Assembly (NCBI RefSeq): GCF_039871875.1
Contig: NZ_JBDPMD010000003.1
Span: 310,001-374,000, forward strand
Length of the DNA: 64,000 bases
DNA from: Sphaerisporangium sp039871875
GTDB lineage: Bacteria; Actinomycetota; Actinomycetes; Streptosporangiales; Streptosporangiaceae
Direction: 5' to 3'
Positions 35,883 through 44,700 of this stretch are shown in pieces (within the stretch, counting starts at the first letter, position 1; each line of letters begins with the position of its first letter). The notes below the pieces were generated by a model. It was not told where the DNA came from. It was given only the letters and a program-made list of their open reading frames with translations, and ran no database searches. The translations under genes and the position numbers were made by a program.

Positions 35883-36911
35883 TCAGTAGATGATGCGGTT
35901 GTCGGCGGCGGGCCGCCACGCGCGGGAACCGCGCAGGTTGCGGGTGATGTTGAGGCGTTTGAGCCAGCGGTCGGTGCCGTCATAGCGAGCCTGGAACGAC
36001 TTGCGGCCGTGCACCGCGCGGAAGTTGTCGATGAAGACGATGTCGCCGGGGCGCAGGCTGACCCCGGTCATCTTGTCCTCGATCTCGGCGCAGAGCCCGC
36101 GGAAGGCGTCCAGGTGCCGGCGCGGCCAGCCGTCGGTGCTCATGTGGTACGGGTCGAGCGCCATGTACGGGTCCTGCCGGTCGCCGAACAACACCGGCCG
36201 CTTCTCGGGATGCTCGTTCCACGACTGGATGAGCTGGAAACTGCGGGCACGTAACCGGTCGAGGGTCGGGTCGCCGGTGGACTCGGCGGCGTTCTGCGGC
36301 AGGTGCGAGTTGTCCGGCATCTGGGTGAACTCGGCCTGGAAGAGCGCCTCGACGTCCAGCGCGGACCAGTCAAGGTCGGGTGCGCAGGAGACCGTGGTCT
36401 CCACGAGGTCGGGGTTCTTCAGGCACATGAGCGACACGTAGTCGCCGCGGCAGGGGTGAAAGGCGTCCTCGGTGTGCCAGGACAGGTGCTGCAGACTGTT
36501 GGACCCGATCTCGTAGTGCTCGTGCCCCTTGATGGGCAGCACGTCATGCATGATCCGGCCGTCCTGCTGCGTCGCCCAGCCGAACACGTCGCCGAGCACG
36601 GAGGCGCAGAGCAGGAAGAACGTCTCCTGCTCGAAGGCCGGTGAGCCGTACTGGCTGTCCCGCCACTGAGTGGGGGTGGGACCGAGCCGGTCCTCCACCA
36701 CTCGCAACCCGGAGATCATGCACAGCGCGGACGGCTCGGTGAGGCGGAAGTTCTCCAGGAACTCCAGCAGGTGGATCGGCAAGTTCCTGGCGAGCACCGG
36801 CGCCTGCCGGATCAACCGGGGGTCCTCGATGGTCTCGTAGGCGCCGGCCAGCTCGGTGAGCATCGGGAAGATCGCCGCGTTGTCCTCCGCCGTCAGCACC
36901 AGTCGGTGCAT
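35883..36911 (-). CDS. VioC/MppO-like Fe(II)/2OG amino-acid beta-hydroxylase
   Basis: 342 residues, clavaminate-synthase-like (TauD fold). Shares with VioC and relatives the stretches VLGDVFGWATQQDGR, DVLPIKGHEH, LSWHTEDAFHP (HxE iron motif, His146/Glu148), the late VHGRKSF His and RYDGTDRWLKRLNITR. VioC 3-hydroxylates free L-Arg, MppO enduracididine, and AsnO asparagine. The MppP-like enzyme in the same cluster favours an arginine-derived substrate. Divergent from the small ORF and NRPS gene at 37121/37270, with two cluster palindromes between them. Confidence 0.9.
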   Translation of the reverse strand: MHRLVLTAEDNAAIFPMLTELAGAYETIEDPRLIRQAPVLARNLPIHLLEFLENFRLTEPSALCMISGLRVVEDRLGPTPTQWRDSQYGSPAFEQETFFLLCASVLGDVFGWATQQDGRIMHDVLPIKGHEHYEIGSNSLQHLSWHTEDAFHPCRGDYVSLMCLKNPDLVETTVSCAPDLDWSALDVEALFQAEFTQMPDNSHLPQNAAESTGDPTLDRLRARSFQLIQSWNEHPEKRPVLFGDRQDPYMALDPYHMSTDGWPRRHLDAFRGLCAEIEDKMTGVSLRPGDIVFIDNFRAVHGRKSFQARYDGTDRWLKRLNITRNLRGSRAWRPAADNRIIY

Positions 36912-36979
36912 CCCAGTTCTCCTTATGCCGGGCGGACGATAGCGTGCGCCAGTCTAGATATCGCCCGCGTCCGGGCCTG

Positions 36980-37044
36980 GTCCCCGTTAACCGGGACAGG
37001 CGACGCCGGCCGCACGGGGGGTGAGTGTCCGCTGAATGCGGGAC
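36980..37044. promoter_or_regulatory. Two cluster palindromes in a divergent promoter region
   Basis: 36980-36997 is perfect (GTCCC-CGTTAACC-GGGAC) and itself centred on GTTAAC. 37027-37044 is GTCCG-CTGAATGC-GGGAC, one mismatch. The second ends 11 bp before the -35 box at 37056. The first lies 69-86 bp before the VioC-like gene start (36911), so one site may serve each direction. Confidence 0.65.
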
Positions 37045-37055
37045 AGACCCTCCCA

Positions 37056-37085
37056 TTGACCGGCCGGAGAGCGATCTCGTTGACT
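37056..37085 (+). promoter_or_regulatory. Promoter of the leader ORF and A-T-X gene
   Basis: -35 TTGACC (37056-37061), 18-bp spacer, -10 TTGACT (37080-37085), then GAGGA. Near copy of 1462-1491. Transcription would begin some 30 nt before the GTG at 37121. Confidence 0.6.
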
Positions 37086-37120
37086 GAGGACTCCGGCTGG
37101 TTCGCACCGTAGGAGCGTCC

Positions 37121-37273
37121 GTGATCGGCAGTCACCAGTCCGCCGAAAGTCCACGTGCCGCAAAGGAACCCGTTCCCCCTCAAGCCGATGGGGACGGGTT
37201 CACGTATGGGACCCTCACCACGGACGCGGCGTCGCCCTGGTGCGCCGGGCCGGTCGCGGAGCCGGCGCCATGA
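37121..37273 (+). CDS. 50-residue leader ORF coupled to the A-T-X gene
   Basis: GTG start at 37121 with AGGAG 5 nt upstream, the best ribosome site in the area, placed where the 1527 gene has its own start (GGAGC-TCCGTGA is shared). It runs 50 codons and its TGA overlaps the ATG of the A-T-X gene (ATGA at 37270-37273). The peptide is rich in Ala, Pro and Gly and resembles nothing I know. Either a leader that couples translation, or a remnant of an N-terminal extension split off by a frameshift, since in the 1527 gene the same signals lead straight into the NRPS. Coding bias is mixed. Confidence 0.5.
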   Translation: MIGSHQSAESPRAAKEPVPPQADGDGFTYGTLTTDAASPWCAGPVAEPAP

Positions 37274-40200
37274 TCACGGTGCCGGACCAGATCCTGGCTC
37301 AGGCGAAGCGATCGCCGCAGCGGGTGGCGGTCGAGTCGGCGGGCAACCGCCTCTCCTACGCGCAGGTGGTCGCCGAGGCCGCCGGCGTGGCCGACCACCT
37401 GCGCCGCATCGGTGTCGGGCCCGGCGATCCGGTGGCGGTCGCCGTGCCGCGCGGCGTCGATCTGGTCCCGGCACTGCTCGGCGTCCAGCTCTCCGGCGCG
37501 GCGTACGTGCCCCTGGACCCCGAGCACCCGGCCGACCGGCTCAACTACATCATCGAGGACTCCGGTGCCGGGGTCCTGCTGATCGCCGACGCCGCCGGCT
37601 CCCGCGGCTTGCGCGCCGGCACGCGGGTCCACCTGAACGACATCGCGGTTCGTCCGGGTCCGGTGCACCCCGCCGGGCTGGACGACGGATCAGCCGCCTA
37701 TGTCGTCTACACGTCCGGCTCGACCGGACGGCCGAAGGGCGTCATGGTGACGCATCGCGCGTTCGCCAACTTCGCCGAATCCATGCGCGAACGCCCCGGG
37801 TTGCCGGACGACGTCGTGTTACCCGCCGTGACGACGGTCTCCTTCGACATCGCCGGCCTGGAGCTGTTCCTTCCTCTGACCACCGGCGGCCGGGTCGTCA
37901 TCGCGCGGCAGTCCGAGGCCACCGACCCGCGCCGGCTGTCGGCCCTGCTGGCCGCCACCGGCGCGCGCGTCATGCAGGCGACACCGATCACCTGGCGGCT
38001 GCTGCTGGAGGCCGGATGGTCGCCGCCGCCCGGCTTCACGGTCCTGTGCGGCGGCGAACGGCTGCCGGGTGAGCTGGCCGACCGGCTGCTGGACGAGGGG
38101 GTCGTGCTCTGGGATCTGTACGGACCCACCGAGACCACGGTCTGGTCGTCCGTCACGCGCTACGAACGCGGCCGCCCGACCGCATTCGACCCGGTCCGCG
38201 AGACCACGTTGCACCTGCTCGACGAGTGTCTCCGGCCGGTGCCGCCCGGCGCGACCGGCGAGCTCTACATCGGCGGCGCGGGAGTCGCCGTCGGTTACCA
38301 CGGCCGCTCGCCGCTGACCGCCGCGAGATTCGTCGCGGACCCGTTCGCCGCGGGTGCCCGGCTCTACCGGACGGGCGATCTGGCACGCCGGCACCCGGAG
38401 GGGCGGATCGAGATCCTCGGCCGCGGCGACGACCAGATCAAGATCCGGGGCTTCCGGATCGAGCCCGGTGAGATCGAGCACCTGCTGGCCAGGCACCCGG
38501 GGGTGGCCGAAGCCGCGGTCCGGGCGTTCGGGGACACCGACGAGGCCACCTGCCTGGTCGCCTACATCCGGCCGGCCGAGAAGGGGAACCCGCCCGACGC
38601 CAGGCGCCTGCGGCTCCACCTGGCGCGTTCCGCCCCGGCCTACATGATCCCGGCGCAGTTCGTCGTCCTGGACGATTTCCCCCGGACGCCGAACGGCAAG
38701 CTGAACCGCTCCGCGCTGCCGGACCCGGCCGGAGCGCCGCACCGGGCCGCGGAGGACGCGGGTCACCTTTCCCCGGACGGGCCCGCCGGCACCGTCGAAC
38801 AGCGCATCGCCAAGATCGTGGCCGAGGTGCTCGATCAGCCGTCGATCGGCGTGCACGAGGACTTCTTCACGCTGGGCGGCGACTCACTGCGCGCCGTCCA
38901 GATCGTGCTGCGGCTGAACGAGGAGCTGGAGACGGAGGTCCCGATCAACGCGCTGTTCGAGACCCGCACCGTCTACGGGCTCGCCGCGCAGCTCGAGGCC
39001 GGCGGCGTACCCGAACCGGGATCCATGCCGCTCCTCGACGGACGCGGCCCGCGGCTCTCGGCCGCCCAATGGCGACTGTGGCTGCACCAGTTGTCGGCGC
39101 CGCACAGCACCGTCGACAACGCGCCGCTGGTCGTACGGCTGCCCGGCCCTCTCGATGTCGCGGCCCTGGAGTCGGCGCTGACCGGCCTGCTCGAACGCCA
39201 CCCGACCCTGCGCACGTACTTCGCGCAGGACGACTCCGGACTGCCGGCCCCGGTCGTCATGCCCGCGGCGCCGGTACGGCTGCGCGTGGAGGACGGCGAC
39301 CCCGGGGCCGTCCTCGCGGAAGAACTGGCCCGGCCCTTCGATCTGGCGGCCGGACCGCCGGTCCGCGTCCGCCTGGTGCGCCGGGCCGCCGACGGCTGCG
39401 GGCTGCTGCTCATGGTCGTGCACCGCATCGCGGCCGACGACCGGTCCCTGGAGCTGGTCGCGAGTCAGGTGCGAGCCGCGTACCGGGGCCGGGCCGTGCC
39501 CGCCCCACCGCTCGGCTACGCCGACTTCTCCGAATGGCAGCGCGTGTTCTCGGCGAGTCCCGCCGCGCGGCGGCACCTGGACTTCTGGCGCGACACGCTG
39601 GCCGGGCTCGCCCCGGCCCCGTTGCCCGCCGACCGGCCGCGACCGCCCGCACGCGACTGGCGCAGTGGCACGGTCCGGTTCGACGTGCCGCCCGGTGTCG
39701 TGCGCCCGCTCCACGAGGTGGCCGCCGACCACGACACCACACTCTCCGTGGGACTGCAGGCCGGGCTCCACGCCGTCCTGGCCCGGTTCACGGGCGGGAC
39801 CGATCTGGCCGTCGGCGTCCCGGTCTCCGGGCGGGACCGGCCGGAGCTGGAGAACGTCGTAGGGATGATCGAGGAGATCACGGTGATCCGGGTGGACCTC
39901 GGCAGCCGCCCGAGCTTCGGCGAACTGCTGACCCGCGTTCGCGAGGCCGTGCTCGCCGCCGTCGACCACGCCGTGCTGCCGTTCGAGGACATCGTCGCGG
40001 CCGTCGCCGAGACCGCGCGGGCCGCACCCGCGCCGGGGCGCAACCCGCTGTTCGACGTCCTTCTCACCTGCCACGGGATCCCCGCGGAACCGGCCGGCTT
40101 CCCGCTGCCCGACACGCCGGGAACACGGTACGACCTGAGCTGCCACCTCACCGAGCGGCCGGACGGCGGCGTCGACGGCCGGTTCGAGTACGCCACGCAG

Positions 40201-40314
40201 CTCTTCGACGAGCCCACGATCGCCCGTCTCGCGAGTAGCTACGTCGACATGCTGGCACAAGCAGGAAAGGACCCTCGCGTGCGGATCGCGCCCGCGCCGG
40301 CCACGCTCCGCTGA
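37270..40314 (+). CDS. NRPS A-T-X, C-like domain with HRxxxDD
   Basis: 1014 residues from ATG 37270, which overlaps the leader stop; GTG at 37240 would add 10 codons without a clear ribosome site. A domain: YVVYTSGSTGRPKG, FDIAGLELFLPL, DLYGPTETTVW, YRTGDL, DQIKIRGFRIEPGEIE, NGKLNRSAL; pocket D-I-L-Q-L-G-L-V-W, near the published glycine code DILQLGLIW. Carrier domain with LGGDSLRAV (Ser539). The last 440 residues are a condensation-like domain whose active motif is HRIAADD (718-724) instead of HHxxxDG. The catalytic second His is Arg, so it should not condense. HRxxxDD is the signature of the glycopeptide X domain, which recruits P450s to a carrier-bound peptide. A P450 gene follows 51 nt later. 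Confidence 0.93.
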   Translation: MITVPDQILAQAKRSPQRVAVESAGNRLSYAQVVAEAAGVADHLRRIGVGPGDPVAVAVPRGVDLVPALLGVQLSGAAYVPLDPEHPADRLNYIIEDSGAGVLLIADAAGSRGLRAGTRVHLNDIAVRPGPVHPAGLDDGSAAYVVYTSGSTGRPKGVMVTHRAFANFAESMRERPGLPDDVVLPAVTTVSFDIAGLELFLPLTTGGRVVIARQSEATDPRRLSALLAATGARVMQATPITWRLLLEAGWSPPPGFTVLCGGERLPGELADRLLDEGVVLWDLYGPTETTVWSSVTRYERGRPTAFDPVRETTLHLLDECLRPVPPGATGELYIGGAGVAVGYHGRSPLTAARFVADPFAAGARLYRTGDLARRHPEGRIEILGRGDDQIKIRGFRIEPGEIEHLLARHPGVAEAAVRAFGDTDEATCLVAYIRPAEKGNPPDARRLRLHLARSAPAYMIPAQFVVLDDFPRTPNGKLNRSALPDPAGAPHRAAEDAGHLSPDGPAGTVEQRIAKIVAEVLDQPSIGVHEDFFTLGGDSLRAVQIVLRLNEELETEVPINALFETRTVYGLAAQLEAGGVPEPGSMPLLDGRGPRLSAAQWRLWLHQLSAPHSTVDNAPLVVRLPGPLDVAALESALTGLLERHPTLRTYFAQDDSGLPAPVVMPAAPVRLRVEDGDPGAVLAEELARPFDLAAGPPVRVRLVRRAADGCGLLLMVVHRIAADDRSLELVASQVRAAYRGRAVPAPPLGYADFSEWQRVFSASPAARRHLDFWRDTLAGLAPAPLPADRPRPPARDWRSGTVRFDVPPGVVRPLHEVAADHDTTLSVGLQAGLHAVLARFTGGTDLAVGVPVSGRDRPELENVVGMIEEITVIRVDLGSRPSFGELLTRVREAVLAAVDHAVLPFEDIVAAVAETARAAPAPGRNPLFDVLLTCHGIPAEPAGFPLPDTPGTRYDLSCHLTERPDGGVDGRFEYATQLFDEPTIARLASSYVDMLAQAGKDPRVRIAPAPATLR

Positions 40315-40365
40315 ACCCGGGCCGCTCCCCCACCCGCCGCCGGCGATGTCCCCGGAAGCGGGGAG

Positions 40366-41670
40366 ATGCCTGCCGGTGCGTACGGCGGGATGCTTGCCGG
40401 CATGAGCGTCCCGACGACGAACGGCTCGCCCAGCGAGGCTCTCCATCTCACCGATCCGATCCCGGCCGTCGACCTGGCCGACCCAGATCCGGCCCGCAGC
40501 GCCGCGTTCGACCAGATCCTCACCGATCTGCGGCCCGAGCACCCGGTCTTCTGGCACGGCCGCAAGAGCCGGCCGGGCTTCTGGGCGGTCATCGGGTACG
40601 CCGAGACCATGCAGGTCTACCGGGACGCCGCCACCTTCTCCGCCACGCACGGCATGACGATAGACAGCCTTCGCGCGGACCAGGACCCGGCGAGCGGGAT
40701 GATGGTCGAGGTCACCGATCCCCCGGAGCATCGCCGTCTGCGCCGGAGCGTCGGCGCCTTCTTCGCCGACGGCGTGGTCACCGGCCTGACACCCGCGATC
40801 GACGAATACGTACGCAAGTCGCTCATCGAGGTCCGCGACCGCGGCGGCACGGTCGACTTCGTCGAAGCCGTCGCCGCCAGGGTGCCGACCCACGCCGCCG
40901 GGCTGCTGCTCGGACTGCCCCTGGAAGATCTTGAGTGGGTCACGAGCCGGACAGCGCAGGTGTTCCTGTCGGGGCCCGGCACCGGCACGCGCGGCGACCT
41001 GCGTGAGGCGGCGGAACAGGCGAACGGCGAACTGCTGGGGTACTTCGCCAAGCTGCTCCGCAGCAAGCGGCGTGGCGCCGGCGGCGACAGCCTGGTGCAC
41101 CGGTTGGCGGCGGGGACCGCCAACCGGGACGGCCTGACCACCGGGGAGGCCGTACTCAACGCGCTCAATCTGGCCATCGGCGGGACCACGACGACGCGCA
41201 GCGTGCTGACCAACCTCATGCACGGGCTGCTGCAGTTCCCTGACGTCTTCCAGGCACTCCGCGACGAGCCGTCGGCGGTGCCGTCGGCCGTCGAGGAGGC
41301 CGTACGGTGGGCGAACCCGGTACGGCACCTCGCCAGGGTCGCCACCCGCGACGTCGAGCTCGCCGGCCGGAACATCCGGGCCGGCGATCCGGTCCTGGTC
41401 TGGCCACGCTCCGCCAACCGGGATGAGACCGTCTTCGCGCTGCCTCATCGCTTCGACATCCACCGGCGGCCGAATCCGCACATCGGCTTCGCGGCCGGCC
41501 CGCACAGCTGCCCGGGCACGGGCCTCGCACGGGTCCAGCTCAGGGCGGTACTCGGTCACATGCTGGAGATCTTCACCGGCGCCGAGCCGGCGGGCCAGGC
41601 GGAGTTGCTGCGGTCGAACTTCCTGCACGGGTACGCCCACCTGCCGGTCCGGTTCACCCCGGCCTCCTGA
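40366..41670 (+). CDS. Cytochrome P450, candidate partner of the X domain
   Basis: 434 residues from ATG 40366 (GGAAG 7 nt upstream); ATG 40402 (MSVPTTNG) gives a more usual N-terminus. Haem motif FAAGPHSCPGTGLA, I-helix IGGTTTTRSVL, ExxR as EEAVRW. The TTTT after the I-helix glycines suggests an oxygenase acting on carrier-bound amino acids, as with NovI- and OxyD-like enzymes, but that is inference. It directly follows the A-T-X gene in the same direction, so hydroxylation or crosslinking of the residue held on that T domain is the simplest role. Confidence 0.92.
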   Translation: MPAGAYGGMLAGMSVPTTNGSPSEALHLTDPIPAVDLADPDPARSAAFDQILTDLRPEHPVFWHGRKSRPGFWAVIGYAETMQVYRDAATFSATHGMTIDSLRADQDPASGMMVEVTDPPEHRRLRRSVGAFFADGVVTGLTPAIDEYVRKSLIEVRDRGGTVDFVEAVAARVPTHAAGLLLGLPLEDLEWVTSRTAQVFLSGPGTGTRGDLREAAEQANGELLGYFAKLLRSKRRGAGGDSLVHRLAAGTANRDGLTTGEAVLNALNLAIGGTTTTRSVLTNLMHGLLQFPDVFQALRDEPSAVPSAVEEAVRWANPVRHLARVATRDVELAGRNIRAGDPVLVWPRSANRDETVFALPHRFDIHRRPNPHIGFAAGPHSCPGTGLARVQLRAVLGHMLEIFTGAEPAGQAELLRSNFLHGYAHLPVRFTPAS

Positions 41671-41768
41671 GAGCCGCTGCCCGGCCCGGCCACGACGCGC
41701 CGCACCCCATGGCAAGGCATCCTTTTACGTGACAACCGCAGGGAACGGCGCGATCGTACTGTTCGGGT

Positions 41769-44700
41769 ATGGCGCGACCTTCGCTTGTGACCTCCGCCGA
41801 CGGCTCCGACGACGGCGTGTACGCCTCGCCCGACGTGCACGCCGAGCGGCCGCTGCCCCCGCGCACGCCGTACGAGGACGCGATCGTCGGCATCCTCGGT
41901 GACGTCCTCGGGTGCACCGGCATCGACGTCACCGACCGCCTGCTGGCGCTGGGCGACGTGTCCCAGGTGCCGCGCGTGGTCGCGCAGATCCGCAAGACGA
42001 TCGGCGTCGACGTCCCGGTGGCGGACTACGTCGAGTCCGCCACCGTCGCCGGTCTCGCGTCGGTCGTGGCCGCCAGATCGCGCGCGACCCGCTCCGCCGC
42101 CCGGCCGCACGCGATGGGACCGCGGCCGCACGACGCCCGCCCCGTGCTCTCGTTCGACCAGCAACGGCTGTGGATGGAGAACCAGCTCCTGCCCGGCGTG
42201 GTCTACAACGTCCACGGCCGGCGCCGGATCGTCGGGAAACTCGACGTGGCGGTCTTCGAGGCGAGCATCCGCGCGATCATCGCGCGCCACGAGACGCTGC
42301 GCACGCACTTCCCGGCCGGCGAGGGCGAGCCGGTGCAGGTGGTGGACGACCACGACGACGACTGGCGGATCAAGGTCACCGACCTCACCGGCCTGCGCGG
42401 ACCGGGCAATGACGACGCCGCCGCCGAGCGCGCGGCCCGGCGTCTGCTCGACGAGGAACTCACGACGCCGTTCGACCTGGCGACCGGCCCGCTCATCCGC
42501 TGCCTGCTGATCAAACTCGGCGATGAGGAGCACGCGCTCGGTGTCACGATGCATCACATCGTCTCCGACGCGTGGTCGATCGGACTGTTCGTCCGCGAGC
42601 TGACCGCGCTGTACGAGGCGGGTGGCGATCCGGTCCGCGCCGGCCTGGCCCCCCTTCCCGTGCAGTACCGCGACTACGCGGTGTGGCAGCGGGGCTGGCT
42701 CACCGGTGAGGCGCTGGAGAGCCAGGTCGGCCACTGGCGCCGGCATCTGCGGGGCGCGCCGCGGTTCCTCGCGATGCCCACGGTGCAGCGGCGCACCAAC
42801 GCGATGCGGGCCGAGGCCGGCCAGGTCGTGGCCGAGCTCTCACGGCAGGAGACGGCGGCGCTGCACGAACTGTGCCGATCGCACGGGGTCACCTCGTTCA
42901 TGGTGCTCTACGCGGTGCTCGCGACCGTCTTCAGCCGGTGGTCGGGCCAGAACGACCTCGTCATCGGGGTCGCCGTGGCCGGCCGGACGAACCGCGCGAC
43001 CGACAGGCTGATCGGCTTCTTCGTCAACATGCTGCCCCTGAGGGTGGATCTCTCCGACAACCCGCCGTTCGCGCGGCTGCTGGAACGCGTACGCCGGGTG
43101 GCGCTCGACGGCTACGCGCACGCCGAAGCCCCCATGGACCAGCTCGTACGGGACCTGAACATCACCCGGGACCCGCGCAGGACGCCGCTGTTCGAGGTGG
43201 TGCTCAACGTCGTCGCGAGTCCCGAGGCGGAGGACGTCACCAGCCTGAACATCGAGCCGATGGAGACGCCGTCGCTGTTCAGCCGCTACGACCTCACGTT
43301 CACCGCCCAGGAGTCCGAGGGCGTGCTGCGCTTCAAGCTCGACTTCCCCGCCGACCGCTGCGACCCGCCCACCGGCCGCACGCTGCTGCGGCAACTGCGT
43401 ACGCTCCTGCGCGCCGCCGCCGCGGACCCCGATGCGCGGCTGCTCGACGTGCCGGCCGAGGAGCCGCGCGGTGCCGCACCGGACGAGCCGTCCGTCCGTC
43501 CGGCACCGCACCTCGCCGTCGCGCGGCACGCCGCCGGCGACGACCGGGCCGCCGTGGAGGACGGCGCGGGCCGCTGGAGCTACCGGTGGCTGTCGTCGGC
43601 CGCCAGCCGGGTCGCCGACGTGCTGGCGCGGCGCGGTGTCACGGCCGCGGACCGGGTCGGCGTGGTCCGGCGCCCGAGCGCCGCCTTCGTGGCGGTGCTC
43701 ACCGGTGCGGCGAAGGCAGGGGTGAGCTGCACCGTGATCGAGACCGACGACCCGGCGCTGACCGGGGCGCTCGGCATCACGACGGTGCTGGACGCCGGCC
43801 CGGCAGGCGAGCCGGCGGCCGGCACGATCGACCTGAGCACGATCCTCCCGGCCGGCGACGCGGAGCCGGTACCCGCGGGTCCGGGCACGGCGGAGGCGGT
43901 GCCGGGCGACTGGGCGGTCGAGCGGCTTGACATCGGCGGCGACGACCGGTTCGTGGTGCTGTCCAGCCGTCCGGGTCACCTGATGTCGGCGCTGTGCAGC
44001 GCGTTCGGCGCCGGAGCGACCTTGGTGATCCCCGACCGCGGGTTCGGCGCCGACATCGGCGCGCTCACCGCCTGGCTGCGGGACAACGGCGTCACGGTCG
44101 CGTACCTGGATCCGCCGATCCTGCGGGCGATCTTCGCCCAGAAGCCCCTGCCGAGCCTGCCGTCGTTGCGGTGCGTGTTCGTGGACAACGACGGAGATCT
44201 GCTGCCGCACGACGTCGAGGCGGTACGGCGGATGGCGCCGGGCTGCCGGTTCGTCGGCGTCTATCGAGTCACGGCGGACGGCCGTCCGCTCGCCTGCTAC
44301 GACGCCCCTGGCGAACTGGAGGTCCGCGACGCTCCGCTGCGTGTGCCGCTCGGCCTGCCCCTTCCCGGCATGGGGGTCGAGTTGCGGCGCCTGTCCGGAC
44401 ATGCCGCGGCGACCGGCGAGCTGGCCGAGATCTGGCACGGCGCGGAGCGCACCGGCGACCTCGGACGCAGGTGGCCCGACGGGTCGCTCGAATACGCCGG
44501 CAAGGCGGGGACGAGCCAGGCCGCCGACCCTGTCGAGACCGTCTCCGTCCTCCGGGACGTTCCCGGCGTCCGGGACGCGATCGTCGTCGAGCAGGCCGCC
44601 GCCGACGGGGGCACGACGCTGATCGGCTACGTGGCCGGCCCCGGCCCCGACCTCGACACGATGCCCATCCACAATTTCGTCAAGGCCCGCCTCCCCGAGC

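Noticed and set aside
37270..40314. Calling this a glycopeptide antibiotic cluster because of HRxxxDD
   Set aside because: No Hpg/Dpg genes, no glycopeptide-type C-A-T-X-TE module and no set of Oxy P450s; only the X-like domain is shared.
40348..40365. GTCCC-CGGAAGCG-GGGAG, a one-mismatch copy of the regulon palindrome
   Set aside because: It abuts the P450 start codon, has no promoter boxes at the conserved distance, and fits equally well as a simple hairpin between the two genes.
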